Shown one piece after another: positions 50,180 to 59,338 of a stretch of DNA of 64,000 nucleotides (within the stretch, counting starts at the first letter, position 1; every line of letters starts with the position of its first letter). The notes beneath the pieces are model-generated. The model did not search any database. It had not been told where the DNA came from and saw only the letters and a program-made list of their open reading frames with translations. The position numbers were made by a program, and so were the translations under genes. This stretch comes from Pedobacter westerhofensis (lineage in GTDB: Bacteria; Bacteroidota; Bacteroidia; Sphingobacteriales; Sphingobacteriaceae), in the NCBI RefSeq assembly GCF_900182595.1, contig NZ_FXTN01000011.1, positions 124,001-188,000 on the forward strand, given 5' to 3'.

Positions 50180-51379
50180 TTATGCTTTATTTGACAAACC
50201 CGGAATTTGTACCATTTCGTCTGTTTCGGCATCGTAATCAACACCTGCTACATCAAAACCGAACAAGTTGAGGAAGTCTTTCTTATATCCGGCAAGATCC
50301 CCGGTCTGAGGAAGCGTATCTGTATCAGACTCTTCCCATAACTTCGCCACCTCTGCCTGTACATCCTCACGCATTTCCCAATCATCCACGCGGATTCTTC
50401 CCTTTTCATCAGTTGCAATTTCCTTGCCTGAGAACAACCTGTCCTGAAACAGCCTTTGCATCTGTTCAATACAGCCTTCATGCAGGCCGGCATCTTTCAT
50501 CACTTTGTAAAGTAATGAGATGTATAAAGGGATCACCGGAATTGCAGAGCTCGACTGTGTAACCAGGGCTTTGTTTACAGAAACATAAGCCTTTCCGTCC
50601 AAATCTTTCAGTTTCTCCGTGATGCTGAATGCAGTTGCTTCCAGATCGTCCTTTGCACGTCCAATGGTACCGTTACGGTATACAGCTTCAGTAATTGCAG
50701 GTCCGATATATGAATATGCAACTGTTGTTGCACCCTGTGCAAGTACGCCTGCGGCTTTCAGATCTTCGATCCAGAATCCCCAGTCTTCACCGCCCATTAC
50801 GGCAACAGTATTTTCAATTTCTTCTTCATTTGCCGGTTGGATGGATATATCCGAAACTAAACCTGTATGAAAATCTACCGTTTTATTGGTAAAAACCTGT
50901 CCGATCGGTTTTAAAACCGAGTTATATACAACTCCTGTTTTAGGATGAGTCCGGCGTGGGGAAGCAAGGCTGTAGATCACCAGGTCAATCTGGCCCAGGT
51001 CAGCTTTGATCAGGTCAATTACCTGCCGTTTAATGTCGTCAGAAAATGCATCGCCATTGATACTTTTTGCATATAGACCTGCTTCCTGTGCTTTAGCTTC
51101 GAAAGCCGCCGTATTATACCATCCTGCTGAAGCAGTTTTGCCTGGCGCAGGAGGTTTTTCAAAGTATACACCTACGGTAGATGCTTCTGATCCAAAGGCG
51201 GCAGTAATTCTTGACGCTAGTCCGAATCCTGTGGATGAACCAATAACCAACACGCGTTTGGGGCCATTGATAGCTCCTTTTGATTTAACGTGGTTAATTT
51301 GATTGACAATATTTTGCTCACATCCCTGAGGGTGGGCGGTCAGGCAGATAAATCCACGTATTCTTGGTGCAATAATCAT
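50180..51379 (-). CDS. fabV: Trans-2-enoyl-CoA/ACP reductase FabV
   Basis: The 399-residue short-chain dehydrogenase-type enzyme has the FabV start (MIIAPRIRGFICLTAHPQGC), the NAD-binding loop VLVIGSSTGFGLASRI near residue 45, VIYSLASPRRTHP near 135 and the FabV active site Tyr-x8-Lys, YRNGTIGRAK near residue 237. It reduces the enoyl intermediate in fatty acid synthesis, and FabV is commonly resistant to triclosan. Length equals the family norm. No other fatty-acid synthesis gene adjoins it. Confidence 0.95.
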   Translation of the reverse strand: MIIAPRIRGFICLTAHPQGCEQNIVNQINHVKSKGAINGPKRVLVIGSSTGFGLASRITAAFGSEASTVGVYFEKPPAPGKTASAGWYNTAAFEAKAQEAGLYAKSINGDAFSDDIKRQVIDLIKADLGQIDLVIYSLASPRRTHPKTGVVYNSVLKPIGQVFTNKTVDFHTGLVSDISIQPANEEEIENTVAVMGGEDWGFWIEDLKAAGVLAQGATTVAYSYIGPAITEAVYRNGTIGRAKDDLEATAFSITEKLKDLDGKAYVSVNKALVTQSSSAIPVIPLYISLLYKVMKDAGLHEGCIEQMQRLFQDRLFSGKEIATDEKGRIRVDDWEMREDVQAEVAKLWEESDTDTLPQTGDLAGYKKDFLNLFGFDVAGVDYDAETDEMVQIPGLSNKA

Positions 51380-51419
51380 ATTCTATTCTTTAAAGAGGGC
51401 CTAAAATAGCAATTCTTTT

Positions 51420-52880
51420 TTATTTATCGTCTTTTGGAATTTCTTTCAATACCGCTAAAAGATAGCTCCAGAACTTTTTAACGGAAGATATCTGCACTCT
51501 TTCATCCGGAGAATGCGCCCCCCTGATGGTCGGGCCAAACGAGATCATGTCCATTCCCGGCAGGTGAGCACCAAGAATGCCACACTCCAGGCCGGCATGG
51601 CAGGCTTCTACCCTTGGGGATTTACCAAATTTTTGCTGGTACAATCCGGTCATCAACCTTAAAATGGCCGAATCAGGATCGGGTTTCCATCCCGGATAAT
51701 CGCCGCCCTGCTGAACATCGCAGCCCATATTTTCAAAAGCGGCGCTCACTGCATTTGAAACATCTGCCTTGGTACTTTCAACACTGCTGCGCTGTAATGA
51801 TTGTGTGGTAAACTCCCCATCCTTAATCACTACCCTGGCCAGATTTGTAGAGGCTTCTACAAGCTCCCTGATATCAGGGCTCATCCTGAACACTCCGTTG
51901 GGCACAGCATAGAGCGCATTGATGATCTTCCTGAAATCTACAAAAGTCATCACCCTGGATGGCAATATGGTTTCCTTAATGCTGATCAGCAGCGAAGGCT
52001 CCGCAGTATTGTATTCATCCGCAAGCAATTCGCTGAACTGCTTTAAAAGCAACACGAATAGCTCCTTCTGTCCATAAGGCACTACAATTACAGCGGCAGA
52101 TTCCCTTGGGATTGCATTTCTGAGGCTTCCCCCGTCTACGCTGTGCAATTGGATATGTACCGTTTGAGACAAGGTATAAAACATCCTGTTCATCAGCTTA
52201 TTTGCATTTGCCCTGCCCTTATGAATGTCCATTCCTGAGTGCCCGCCCAGCAAGCCGGTAATTTTAATTTCAAATGCAGTGCCCTGAGCATCAGCAGCTT
52301 CCTGCTGGTAATGGTAACGTGTATTTGTATCTATCCCTCCGGCACAGCCGATGGTCAGTTCATCATCTTCTTCAGTATCCAGGTTCAGCAGAATCGTACC
52401 GCTGAAATTGGCTGGATCAAGCTGTTTGGCACCCGTCATCCCGGTTTCTTCATCAATGGTAAACATGGCTTCGAGGGCGGGATGTTCAACAGTGGCAGAA
52501 GCAAGCAGGGCCATAATTGCCGCTACACCAATACCATTGTCGGCACCCAGTGTAGTGCCCCGGGCCTTTACCCAGTCGCCCTCTGCAAACATCGCTATGC
52601 CCTGCTCATCAAAATTAAAAACGGTATCGCTGTTTTTCTGGTGCACCATATCAAGGTGCGACTGTAAAACTACAGTCTTACGGTCTTCCATGCCAGCAGT
52701 TGCCGGTTTTTTGATCACCACATTCCCTGCAGCATCCTTAATGGTTTCAAGACCAAGCCTCTGGCCGAAGGCAATCATAAACGCAATTACCCGGTCTTCT
52801 TTTTTTGAAGCACGCGGAACGGCATTTAATTGAACAAAATTTTGCCAGAGATCCTGAGGTTCTAAATTATTGACTTCCAT
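51420..52880 (-). CDS. pepD: Aminoacyl-histidine dipeptidase (PepD, M20 family)
   Basis: The 486-residue zinc peptidase has the M20 metal sites: QSHLDMVHQK near 74 (His and Asp), TTLGADNGIGVAA near 110 (bridging Asp), FTIDEETGMTGA near 140 (catalytic Glu-Glu) and LDTEEDDEL near 170, plus CHAGLECGILGAHLPGMDMISFGPTIRGAHSPDE near 425-457 with the distal His residues. It cleaves Xaa-His dipeptides such as carnosine and other short peptides. It lies 40 bp upstream of fabV on the same strand. Confidence 0.93.
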   Translation of the reverse strand: MEVNNLEPQDLWQNFVQLNAVPRASKKEDRVIAFMIAFGQRLGLETIKDAAGNVVIKKPATAGMEDRKTVVLQSHLDMVHQKNSDTVFNFDEQGIAMFAEGDWVKARGTTLGADNGIGVAAIMALLASATVEHPALEAMFTIDEETGMTGAKQLDPANFSGTILLNLDTEEDDELTIGCAGGIDTNTRYHYQQEAADAQGTAFEIKITGLLGGHSGMDIHKGRANANKLMNRMFYTLSQTVHIQLHSVDGGSLRNAIPRESAAVIVVPYGQKELFVLLLKQFSELLADEYNTAEPSLLISIKETILPSRVMTFVDFRKIINALYAVPNGVFRMSPDIRELVEASTNLARVVIKDGEFTTQSLQRSSVESTKADVSNAVSAAFENMGCDVQQGGDYPGWKPDPDSAILRLMTGLYQQKFGKSPRVEACHAGLECGILGAHLPGMDMISFGPTIRGAHSPDERVQISSVKKFWSYLLAVLKEIPKDDK

Positions 52881-52918
52881 TAATTATATGAATAAGCGGC
52901 CAAATTAAGGATTATCGT

Positions 52919-53539
52919 TTAAAACCTTGCAATAGTTTTTCCAAGATACCAGAAGAAATAGCTAAACAATGGAGCCGCCAGCACATCTGCAGTGTAATGC
53001 ACATGCTGGATCAGCAACAGCATACCCAATATCGCAGCAGCACAAAAAATGATGATTTTTTCTCTTTTATTTTCGAGGCATAAACCAACCAGGAAAAGTG
53101 TTGCTGTATGCCCGGAGAAAAACAGGTCCTTCGTAATCATATTTGAGCCATAGAAAATCACCGAGAAAGGATCAGTCATGTGTACCAAATGCCTGGGCGC
53201 TTCAAGGGGGATCAGTGAAATGGTCAGCATCCTGATCAGGCAGAGAAAGATATAACCCCATAATGCAGTAATACAAAGTATACTGTTCTTTCTCATCCTC
53301 CAGAAAAACAGTCCTGAGGCAGGATACAGCACCAGAAAGATGTAAACCGATACGTCATGTGCAGGCAGAATATCCAGTAACCAGTCATGAACCGGAACCC
53401 CATTTCTGCTTTGTACAAATACAAAAAAATCCTGTAAATAAAAGACGATCAGGGTCATCACAAATAGCCCCAAAAGGAGCTTGACCCTAAACGCAGGATA
53501 ATCCCAGGCAAATCGCCAGGTTAACTGTTTAGTTTGCAT
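52919..53539 (-). CDS. PAP2/sphingomyelin-synthase-like membrane phosphatase or transferase
   Basis: The 206-residue protein has about six hydrophobic helices. It carries the lipid phosphatase signature in its sphingomyelin-synthase-like form: MLTISLIPLEAPRHL near residue 107, FFSGHTATLFLVG near 140 and HVHYTADVLAAP near 180. The His of SGHT and the His and Asp of HYTAD are the catalytic triad of the superfamily. It may dephosphorylate a lipid phosphate or transfer a head group. Bacteroidota make sphingolipids, so a role there is attractive but unproved. Confidence 0.75.
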   Translation of the reverse strand: MQTKQLTWRFAWDYPAFRVKLLLGLFVMTLIVFYLQDFFVFVQSRNGVPVHDWLLDILPAHDVSVYIFLVLYPASGLFFWRMRKNSILCITALWGYIFLCLIRMLTISLIPLEAPRHLVHMTDPFSVIFYGSNMITKDLFFSGHTATLFLVGLCLENKREKIIIFCAAAILGMLLLIQHVHYTADVLAAPLFSYFFWYLGKTIARF

Positions 53540-53648
53540 TAATAATGGTTCGTTGATAATGTGGGAACAAATATAATATTACATTCCCGGCTGCATGATA
53601 TTTTGGAATTAAATTGTCATTAAAATATAAAGGTTGGGTGTTTAACCG

Positions 53649-53656
53649 TATATTTC
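53649..53656 (+). promoter_or_regulatory. -7-like element just before the L,D-transpeptidase gene
   Basis: TATATTTC differs from TAnnTTTG at the last position and lies four nucleotides before the ATG at 53661, again suggesting a leaderless or nearly leaderless transcript. Confidence 0.35.
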
Positions 53657-53660
53657 CCTG

Positions 53661-55301
53661 ATGACGCCCGATTCAAAAAAATTGCTCAGCTGTCCCGCCG
53701 GGATTACTGTTTTGCTGTTCCTGCTCACGGTATTTCTCAGCCAGTGCCGCCCCAAAGAGGTTAAAGTAGCACGTGATATCACAATTACTCCCCGCAATGC
53801 AGTGACCAGACTGTTTGTAGACAGCCTGCAAATGGAAGACTTTATCAGCAAACAGGGTCTCGAGGATAGTTCTGCCAACCGGCTGAGGAATTTTTACAAC
53901 AGCAGGAATTTCCAGTTTGCCTGGATTGCAGAGAAAGGCCTGGCAGAACAGGCGAAGGTATTTTACGAACTTGACAAAAACTATATTTCCGGAACACGGG
54001 ACAGTACCGATGCCGACCAGGCGCTGCACAACCAGCTTGGGCTGCTCCTGAGCAGGGATACGGTAATCAGGGCTGTAAGCCCTGCCCTGATTGCCCTGGA
54101 GCTTTCCCTTACTCAGCATTTCTTTGATTTTATAACCTACGCTTATGCAGGGAAGCTTGATCCTGCCGCTCTGCAATGGTATATCCCGCGGAAAAAACTG
54201 GATGCCGTTGCCCTGCTGGATTCGCTGGTGGCAAAAAAAGGCACAAGCATCGAAAACTGGGAACCTGTAAACCGGTACTATAAATCTCTGAGCAAAGAGT
54301 TATTGCGCTGGTATGCCATTCAGCAAAAGGGAACCTGGGAAACCATCAGCAGCGGCAAGGTTAAAATATACCGGCAGGGAGATACCGGAAAAGTCATTGC
54401 CAGCATCCGGCAGCGTCTTGCAGATTTTGGCGATCTCCCTGCGGGCGACACCACAACTGTTTTTGATGCAGCATTAAATGAGGCTGTAAAAAAGGCGCAG
54501 AAACAGTTTGGCAGGGCGCAGACCGGAAGGATAGACCAGAATTTGCTTAATGCGCTTAACGTACCTGCTGAACAGCGCATCCAGCAGATGCTTATCAACC
54601 TGGAACGTATGAAATGGACGCCTCTGATTCCTGAAAGCAAAGTTATCCTGGTAAATATTCCCGAGTATAAGCTGCATGTATTTGAATCCGGTAAGGAAGT
54701 TTTGAACATGGGCATTGTTGTTGGAAAAGCGGCCAATCAAACCGTCATTTTCAGCAATGAGCTAAAGAACATTGTATTCAGCCCCTACTGGAATATTCCT
54801 CCCAGCATTGTGCGTACAGAAATATTGCCCGAGATGCGAAAAAACCGGAATTACCTGAGCCAGAAAAATATGGAGCAATATGGTACAAGCGAGGGGCTCC
54901 CCCAGATCAGGCAAAAACCAGGCAGCTCAAACTCACTGGGAAAAGTTAAATTCCTATTTCCCAACAGTTATAATATCTATCTGCATGATACACCGGCAAA
55001 GTCATTGTTTGCCGAAGAAAAACGCGCTTTCAGCCATGGTTGCATCCGGCTGGCAGAACCCAAAGAACTTGCTGAGTACCTCCTGTCTGACAGACCTGAA
55101 TGGACCAGTGAAAAGATAGGCCAGGCGATGAATAAAAAAACAGAAGTGTGGGTAAACATGAAACAGCCCGTACCGGTATTTATCACTTATTTTACTTCCT
55201 GGGTGGATAAAGATGGGCTCCTGCATTTCCGCGACGACCTCTATGGGCATGACAAGGCAATGGCTGCACAAATGTTTAAATCAGCGGAATCAAAAAAATA
55301 A
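53661..55301 (+). CDS. YcbB-type L,D-transpeptidase
   Basis: The 546-residue protein has a lipoprotein-like signal (GITVLLFLLTVFLSQC, Cys near residue 29). An N-terminal scaffold domain (residues 60-210) is followed by a peptidoglycan-binding region (VIASIRQRLADFGDL near 250). The YkuD catalytic domain (residues 310-500) ends with the active-site motif FSHGCIRLAEP, Cys near residue 459. These enzymes make 3-3 cross-links in peptidoglycan or attach lipoproteins. The domain order is that of YcbB/LdtD. It is probably transcribed alone. Confidence 0.92.
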   Translation: MTPDSKKLLSCPAGITVLLFLLTVFLSQCRPKEVKVARDITITPRNAVTRLFVDSLQMEDFISKQGLEDSSANRLRNFYNSRNFQFAWIAEKGLAEQAKVFYELDKNYISGTRDSTDADQALHNQLGLLLSRDTVIRAVSPALIALELSLTQHFFDFITYAYAGKLDPAALQWYIPRKKLDAVALLDSLVAKKGTSIENWEPVNRYYKSLSKELLRWYAIQQKGTWETISSGKVKIYRQGDTGKVIASIRQRLADFGDLPAGDTTTVFDAALNEAVKKAQKQFGRAQTGRIDQNLLNALNVPAEQRIQQMLINLERMKWTPLIPESKVILVNIPEYKLHVFESGKEVLNMGIVVGKAANQTVIFSNELKNIVFSPYWNIPPSIVRTEILPEMRKNRNYLSQKNMEQYGTSEGLPQIRQKPGSSNSLGKVKFLFPNSYNIYLHDTPAKSLFAEEKRAFSHGCIRLAEPKELAEYLLSDRPEWTSEKIGQAMNKKTEVWVNMKQPVPVFITYFTSWVDKDGLLHFRDDLYGHDKAMAAQMFKSAESKK

Positions 55302-55364
55302 TAAACATTTTGCTTCTGCCCGGGTTATAGCTTGACATTTAAAAATACAATAAAATATCGACCT

Positions 55365-55940
55365 ATGGCAACTACAGTAAAAACACCTGCAAAATCAGCA
55401 GCTAAGTCAGCTACAAAAAAACCTGTTAGTAACACAGGAAAAATGGAAAATTCAGAATTTCACGAATTTTTCGTTGATGAATTAAAAGATATTTACTGGG
55501 CAGAGAAACACCTGGTAAAGGCACTTCCGAAAATGAAGAAAGCTGCTACAAGTCCTGAACTGGCTGCAGCATTTGAAAAACATACTCAGGAAACCCAAAC
55601 ACATATCGAAACTCTGGAGCAGGTTTTCGCATTATTAGATGAAAAAGCTGCCGCAAAAAAATGTGATGCAATGGCAGGATTGCTTGAAGAAGCAGACGGC
55701 ATTATTTCAGAAACTGAAAAAGGCACGCTGATCAGAGATGCAGGACTGATCCTGGCAGCACAGAAAGTAGAGCATTATGAAATTGCTACTTATGGAACAC
55801 TGAGAACTTTCGCAGAAAGCATGGGCCATACTGATGTAGCAGATCTTTTGCAACAAACGCTGGACAATGAAAAAGCGACTGACGAGGCCCTGACAGGAAT
55901 CGCAGAAAGCTTTGTAAATGAGCAGGCTTCAGCAGAATAA
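55365..55940 (+). CDS. DUF892 ferritin-like protein with Lys/Ala-rich tail
   Basis: The 191-residue protein is a second YciE/YciF family member. Residues 1-25 are a Lys/Ala/Thr-rich tail (TVKTPAKSAAKSATKKP) like histone tails. The four-helix bundle follows: FHEFFVDELKDIYWAEKHLVKALPKM, KHTQETQTHIETLEQVFALL, a Cys-containing linker AAKKCDAM, then LAAQKVEHYEIATYGTLRTFAE and DNEKATDEALTGIAE. Glu/His positions match the metal-binding bundle. The paralogue at 2506-3021 lacks the tail. The tail may bind nucleic acid; this is speculation. Confidence 0.9.
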   Translation: MATTVKTPAKSAAKSATKKPVSNTGKMENSEFHEFFVDELKDIYWAEKHLVKALPKMKKAATSPELAAAFEKHTQETQTHIETLEQVFALLDEKAAAKKCDAMAGLLEEADGIISETEKGTLIRDAGLILAAQKVEHYEIATYGTLRTFAESMGHTDVADLLQQTLDNEKATDEALTGIAESFVNEQASAE

Positions 55941-55995
55941 TTTGCTCTTCCTTAGCGGTACAAGCAAAATCAAATAAGCTGTACAAATAAAAAAC

Positions 55996-56052
55996 TCCGG
56001 TCCGGCACCTATACGCTAAAGCAGTATAAGTACCGGACCGGAATTTTTTTTG
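55996..56052. terminator. Strong bidirectional terminator
   Basis: TCCGGTCCGG...TATAC pairs with GTATA...CCGGACCGGA (55996-56042), with two mismatches, followed by T8 on the plus strand; A-tracts on the other side serve the converging iron-permease-like gene. Confidence 0.88.
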
Positions 56053-56070
56053 TCTTTCAGCCTTGCGGCT

Positions 56071-56538
56071 TTATAGTTCTCCGCTGGCCTTGCGGCGTTC
56101 GCTGGCTTTGATTTCCTGCAGATCTTCTGCCGCATCTATGGAGTGAGAATTGTGGATATCATCATCTTCTTCAGAGATATCCGATAGCCGCTGATAATAC
56201 TTGTGCAATACATCCAGTTCTGCTTCGGTAAGATCTTCGATATCAACCATCCGGTTACTTGCATGCCTGCTCGCAGCAATCAGTTCATTCAATTTTAGCT
56301 GTATGGCTTTAGAATCCTTATTCTGAGATTTCTGAATCAGGAATACCATCAGGAATGTAATGATGGTAGTACCCGTATTGATCACCAGCTGCCAGGTATC
56401 CGAATATTTAAAAATGGGCCCGGTAATCCCCCATACGATAATCACTGCAAATGCAATTCCAAATGCGGGGGAGCTTCCTGTCCAGCAGGTAATCTTGGTT
56501 GCCATCGTTTCAAAAAACGAGTCTTTCTTCTTTTTCAT
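56071..56538 (-). CDS. Low-affinity iron permease-like membrane protein
   Basis: The 155-residue protein matches the low-affinity iron permease (Fet4-like) family of bacteria: FFETMATKITCWTGSSPAFGIAFAVIIVWGITGPIF near residues 7-42, then DTWQLVINTGTTIITFLMVFLIQKSQNKDSKAIQLKLNELI near 46-86, giving two membrane helices. A cytosolic acidic helix follows (DIEDLTEAELDVLHKYY). The bacterial proteins are short and a direct transport role has not been shown for them. The ATG at 56538 is preferred over 56586. Confidence 0.85.
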   Translation of the reverse strand: MKKKKDSFFETMATKITCWTGSSPAFGIAFAVIIVWGITGPIFKYSDTWQLVINTGTTIITFLMVFLIQKSQNKDSKAIQLKLNELIAASRHASNRMVDIEDLTEAELDVLHKYYQRLSDISEEDDDIHNSHSIDAAEDLQEIKASERRKASGEL

Positions 56539-56773
56539 ATGATATAGTTTGATAGGTGTGTTTGCAGTATCAGGTCGCCGGTACATACTTTACCTGAGGA
56601 TTATGCCAATAACAACAACATGAGGCTTCTGTTTGAAGCAATTCAAACAATAGGCAAATAAATCTGCTTTTCATGCAATTTACTCCGGAGAAATATAAGT
56701 TACCCAATTAAAGCCTATTTTTATTTGGAAATTATCCTCAAAAGACTCTATGTTTACACTTGAATTTACAGTG

Positions 56774-57277
56774 ATGAATAATACTATAAGAAATATATCT
56801 ATTTTGATGCTGGTATTCATGAACACAGGATGCGATCAGATCTCCAAGCATGCTGCCCGGCAAAACATTGGGTATTATGAGACTATTGATGTGATAGGAA
56901 AGCATCTGATCCTCACCAGAATAGAAAATTCGGGCGCCTTTTTAAGTACGGGAGATTCACTGGAGGGCTCAGTAAAGTTCTTTTTTTTATCGCTCCTCCC
57001 ACTCGTAGTACTTTGCTACGGGATTTATTACCTGCTGTCTAATAAAGACCTGTCAAGGCTGCTGGTATCGGGCATGTGTTTTGTTATTGGCGGCGGATTT
57101 GGAAATCTCTATGACAGGCTGCGCTATGGCTCAGTAACAGACTTTCTTCACATTGATTTATATGCCTTTAAAACGGGTATATTTAATTTTGCCGATGTTT
57201 CTATCATGGCAGGTATGATCATGATCTTAATCAACCTGTATTTTAAAAGAACTACTACTGAATTAGCAGAGGAATAA
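56774..57277 (+). CDS. lspA: Lipoprotein signal peptidase (signal peptidase II)
   Basis: The 167-residue protein has four hydrophobic helices and both conserved LspA boxes with the catalytic aspartates: GGGFGNLYDRLRYGSVTDFL near 110-129 and FNFADVSIMAG near 140. N-terminal DQISKHAA and TRIENSGAFLS match the DQ.tK and N.GaaF motifs. It cleaves prolipoproteins after lipidation of the Cys. It overlaps nothing and the cyclophilin gene starts three bases after its stop codon, so the two form an operon. An alternative start is 56750. Confidence 0.88.
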   Translation: MNNTIRNISILMLVFMNTGCDQISKHAARQNIGYYETIDVIGKHLILTRIENSGAFLSTGDSLEGSVKFFFLSLLPLVVLCYGIYYLLSNKDLSRLLVSGMCFVIGGGFGNLYDRLRYGSVTDFLHIDLYAFKTGIFNFADVSIMAGMIMILINLYFKRTTTELAEE

Positions 57278-57280
57278 AAT

Positions 57281-57955
57281 ATGAAATCACATCTCCTGAT
57301 CTGGCTGCTGCTGATGATTTCCGGCGCTGCCGGGGCACAATCGAACTACGTACAGATCTCCACCAATAAAGGCAATATGATTGTTATGCTCTATGATGAA
57401 ACACCACTGCACCGGGACAATTTTTTAAAAGTGATCCGGAACGGGATGTTTAAAGACATGGAATTTAACAGGGTGATCAAAGGGTTTGTGAGCCAGGGCG
57501 GAGAACTGGACGAAACCATTCTTGACCGCGAGAAGCTTCATCCCGGACAAACACTGCAACGGATAGCCGCAGAAATTAAGCCCAACTTATATCACAAAAA
57601 AGGAGCACTGGGCGCGGGCAGGAATGATAATCCGGAAAAAAGTTCCTATGTAGACCAGATCTATCTGGTGCAGGGTAAAATACAGACTGATGCACAACTT
57701 GATCTGATTGAAAACAAAACAGGACGCAAATTCTCAGCAGAGCAAAGAAATACCTATAAAAAAACGGGCGGAACGCCCGGGCTCGATGGCGATTATACCA
57801 TCTTTGGCGAGCTCATCAGCGGCATGGCTGTTGCAGAAGCCATCAACAATGTTCCTGCAAGCACTAAAGATCGTCCCCTAAGCCCTGTAACCTTTACATT
57901 CCATATCCTTACAGCAAAAGAAATCAAAAAACTGCACGAAAACTCAGGGCATTAA
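57281..57955 (+). CDS. Secreted cyclophilin-type peptidyl-prolyl isomerase
   Basis: The 224-residue protein has a signal peptide (LIWLLLMISGAAGAQ). The cyclophilin fold shows TNKGNMIVMLYDETPLHRDNFLKVI, MEFNRVIKGFVSQGGE, GALGAGRNDNPEKSS and TIFGELISGMAVAEAI, with a family-typical insert (residues 85-150). It catalyses cis-trans isomerisation of Xaa-Pro bonds in the periplasm. The 3' end overlaps the converging GHKL ATPase gene by 12 bp. It follows lspA at three bases. Confidence 0.92.
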   Translation: MKSHLLIWLLLMISGAAGAQSNYVQISTNKGNMIVMLYDETPLHRDNFLKVIRNGMFKDMEFNRVIKGFVSQGGELDETILDREKLHPGQTLQRIAAEIKPNLYHKKGALGAGRNDNPEKSSYVDQIYLVQGKIQTDAQLDLIENKTGRKFSAEQRNTYKKTGGTPGLDGDYTIFGELISGMAVAEAINNVPASTKDRPLSPVTFTFHILTAKEIKKLHENSGH

Positions 57956-59212
57956 AATTGTATTCAGTTCTGCTTTTTCCTCGTCATCAAGTTCTGCAAT
58001 TTTTTCAAGTATGGGTAGAATCTGCCCGCGCTGATCTGAGACCAGAACCGTATCCAGCAAAGAAACAATCGTTTTCTTCTGGTCGATGCTCAGATTGCTG
58101 AACAATTTTGGATGAATTTCGTAAAATGTCTTTAAAATATCCAGAAGGTCCTTTTTTTGTTTGCTATCCGGTACGTCAACATTGGCCTCTGCAATGATGC
58201 CTTCCTTTTGATAACGTTCAACCAGTCTGGATGAATATTCTTTTAGAAACAACTTTCTTTTTGCCCTCAGGAGTTCATTTACTTTTTTATGCAGAAACTT
58301 AAACTCCGGCGATGATTTTGAACGCTGGTAAAGTCTCACCTGTGCATCAAATTCTGAACCGCTGAAATCAAAATCAGTAAAAAATTCGCTCTGTATATAT
58401 ACACTGTGGAAATATTCGTCTGCCTTCTTATTCAGTGTGGTATATTCTTTATGCACTTCCTCATCCTTCTCATTGATAAAGTACACTTTTGATAATTCCT
58501 TATGCAGGGATTCTTTCCATTGTACAAATTTTAGCCTGAACAGAGTTTTGGTGTCTTCATAACAGATCTCCAGATTTTCTTCATAATCCTGTATATAATC
58601 AGAATAGTCCATCCTGATGCCATTGATCATGATCGTATAGCTACTTTTTTTGTTAAGTTCAAGGAACCAGCAGAACTCTGCTTTCAGATAGGGTATAATC
58701 TCCCGCTCCAGATCCTCAGCTGAGATCTTCAGATTTGAGAATATCACACGGGTACCGGCCTTGTCGTTCAGGGGAATATCCAGCAGTCCGGACTGGTAGT
58801 TGTTCAGTGCATGTACACCTATGCTGATCCTTCCGCTTTGCAGTGAGCCACGGTATAAAAAAGTGGTCTGCCATTCTGCGTCGTTGGCAAACTTAAAAAA
58901 GGTAAGCCTGCCTACCCCATTTTTACCGTGCATCACAGATCTGTTTTTGTTTACCGGCAGCTGCAATGCTTTTTCTGATTCAAAGAAAGGTTCAAACTTA
59001 ACGCTCAGGTTTTCGAAGTTGATGCCATGACCGTTATCCGATATTTCAAGGACGTCTATAAATCCAAGTTCATTTGCCGCATAATTAATTTCCACAGTTT
59101 TGGCATTGGCGTCAAAACCATTCCAAATATACTCGGCAAGTGCTTGCTTTTCGTTGTAATTGCGCAATACTTTCTGGATGCCATTGGAAGTGATGTTAAC
59201 GTTATTAGCCAT
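57944..59212 (-). CDS. GHKL-type (HSP90/MutL/MORC-like) ATPase
   Basis: The 422-residue protein has a Bergerat ATP-binding fold. Motifs are EYIWNGFDANA near residue 25 (the E..N..DA box), EISDNGHGI near 50, and GKNGVGRLTFFKFA near 90; a transducer-like region follows (residues 170-350). The C terminus, SLLDTVLVSDQRGQILPILEKIAELDDEEKAELNTILMP, ends abruptly where I believe related proteins continue, so the gene may be a shortened family member. Such ATPases turn up among DNA repair and phage-defence genes; here it stands alone, and no function is assigned. The start at 59212 begins MANNVNITSNG; 59290 is rejected. Confidence 0.75.
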   Translation of the reverse strand: MANNVNITSNGIQKVLRNYNEKQALAEYIWNGFDANAKTVEINYAANELGFIDVLEISDNGHGINFENLSVKFEPFFESEKALQLPVNKNRSVMHGKNGVGRLTFFKFANDAEWQTTFLYRGSLQSGRISIGVHALNNYQSGLLDIPLNDKAGTRVIFSNLKISAEDLEREIIPYLKAEFCWFLELNKKSSYTIMINGIRMDYSDYIQDYEENLEICYEDTKTLFRLKFVQWKESLHKELSKVYFINEKDEEVHKEYTTLNKKADEYFHSVYIQSEFFTDFDFSGSEFDAQVRLYQRSKSSPEFKFLHKKVNELLRAKRKLFLKEYSSRLVERYQKEGIIAEANVDVPDSKQKKDLLDILKTFYEIHPKLFSNLSIDQKKTIVSLLDTVLVSDQRGQILPILEKIAELDDEEKAELNTILMP

Positions 59213-59338
59213 AAAAAGAGATAAAATTCTGTAGATAAAACTAATAAATAATTTGTACAATTTGTCCCGTTTTCTGATTCTCCGAAACAATTTGGGGCCG
59301 CAAAGGTTATCATCCGATAAACATGTAGAAACAATACT

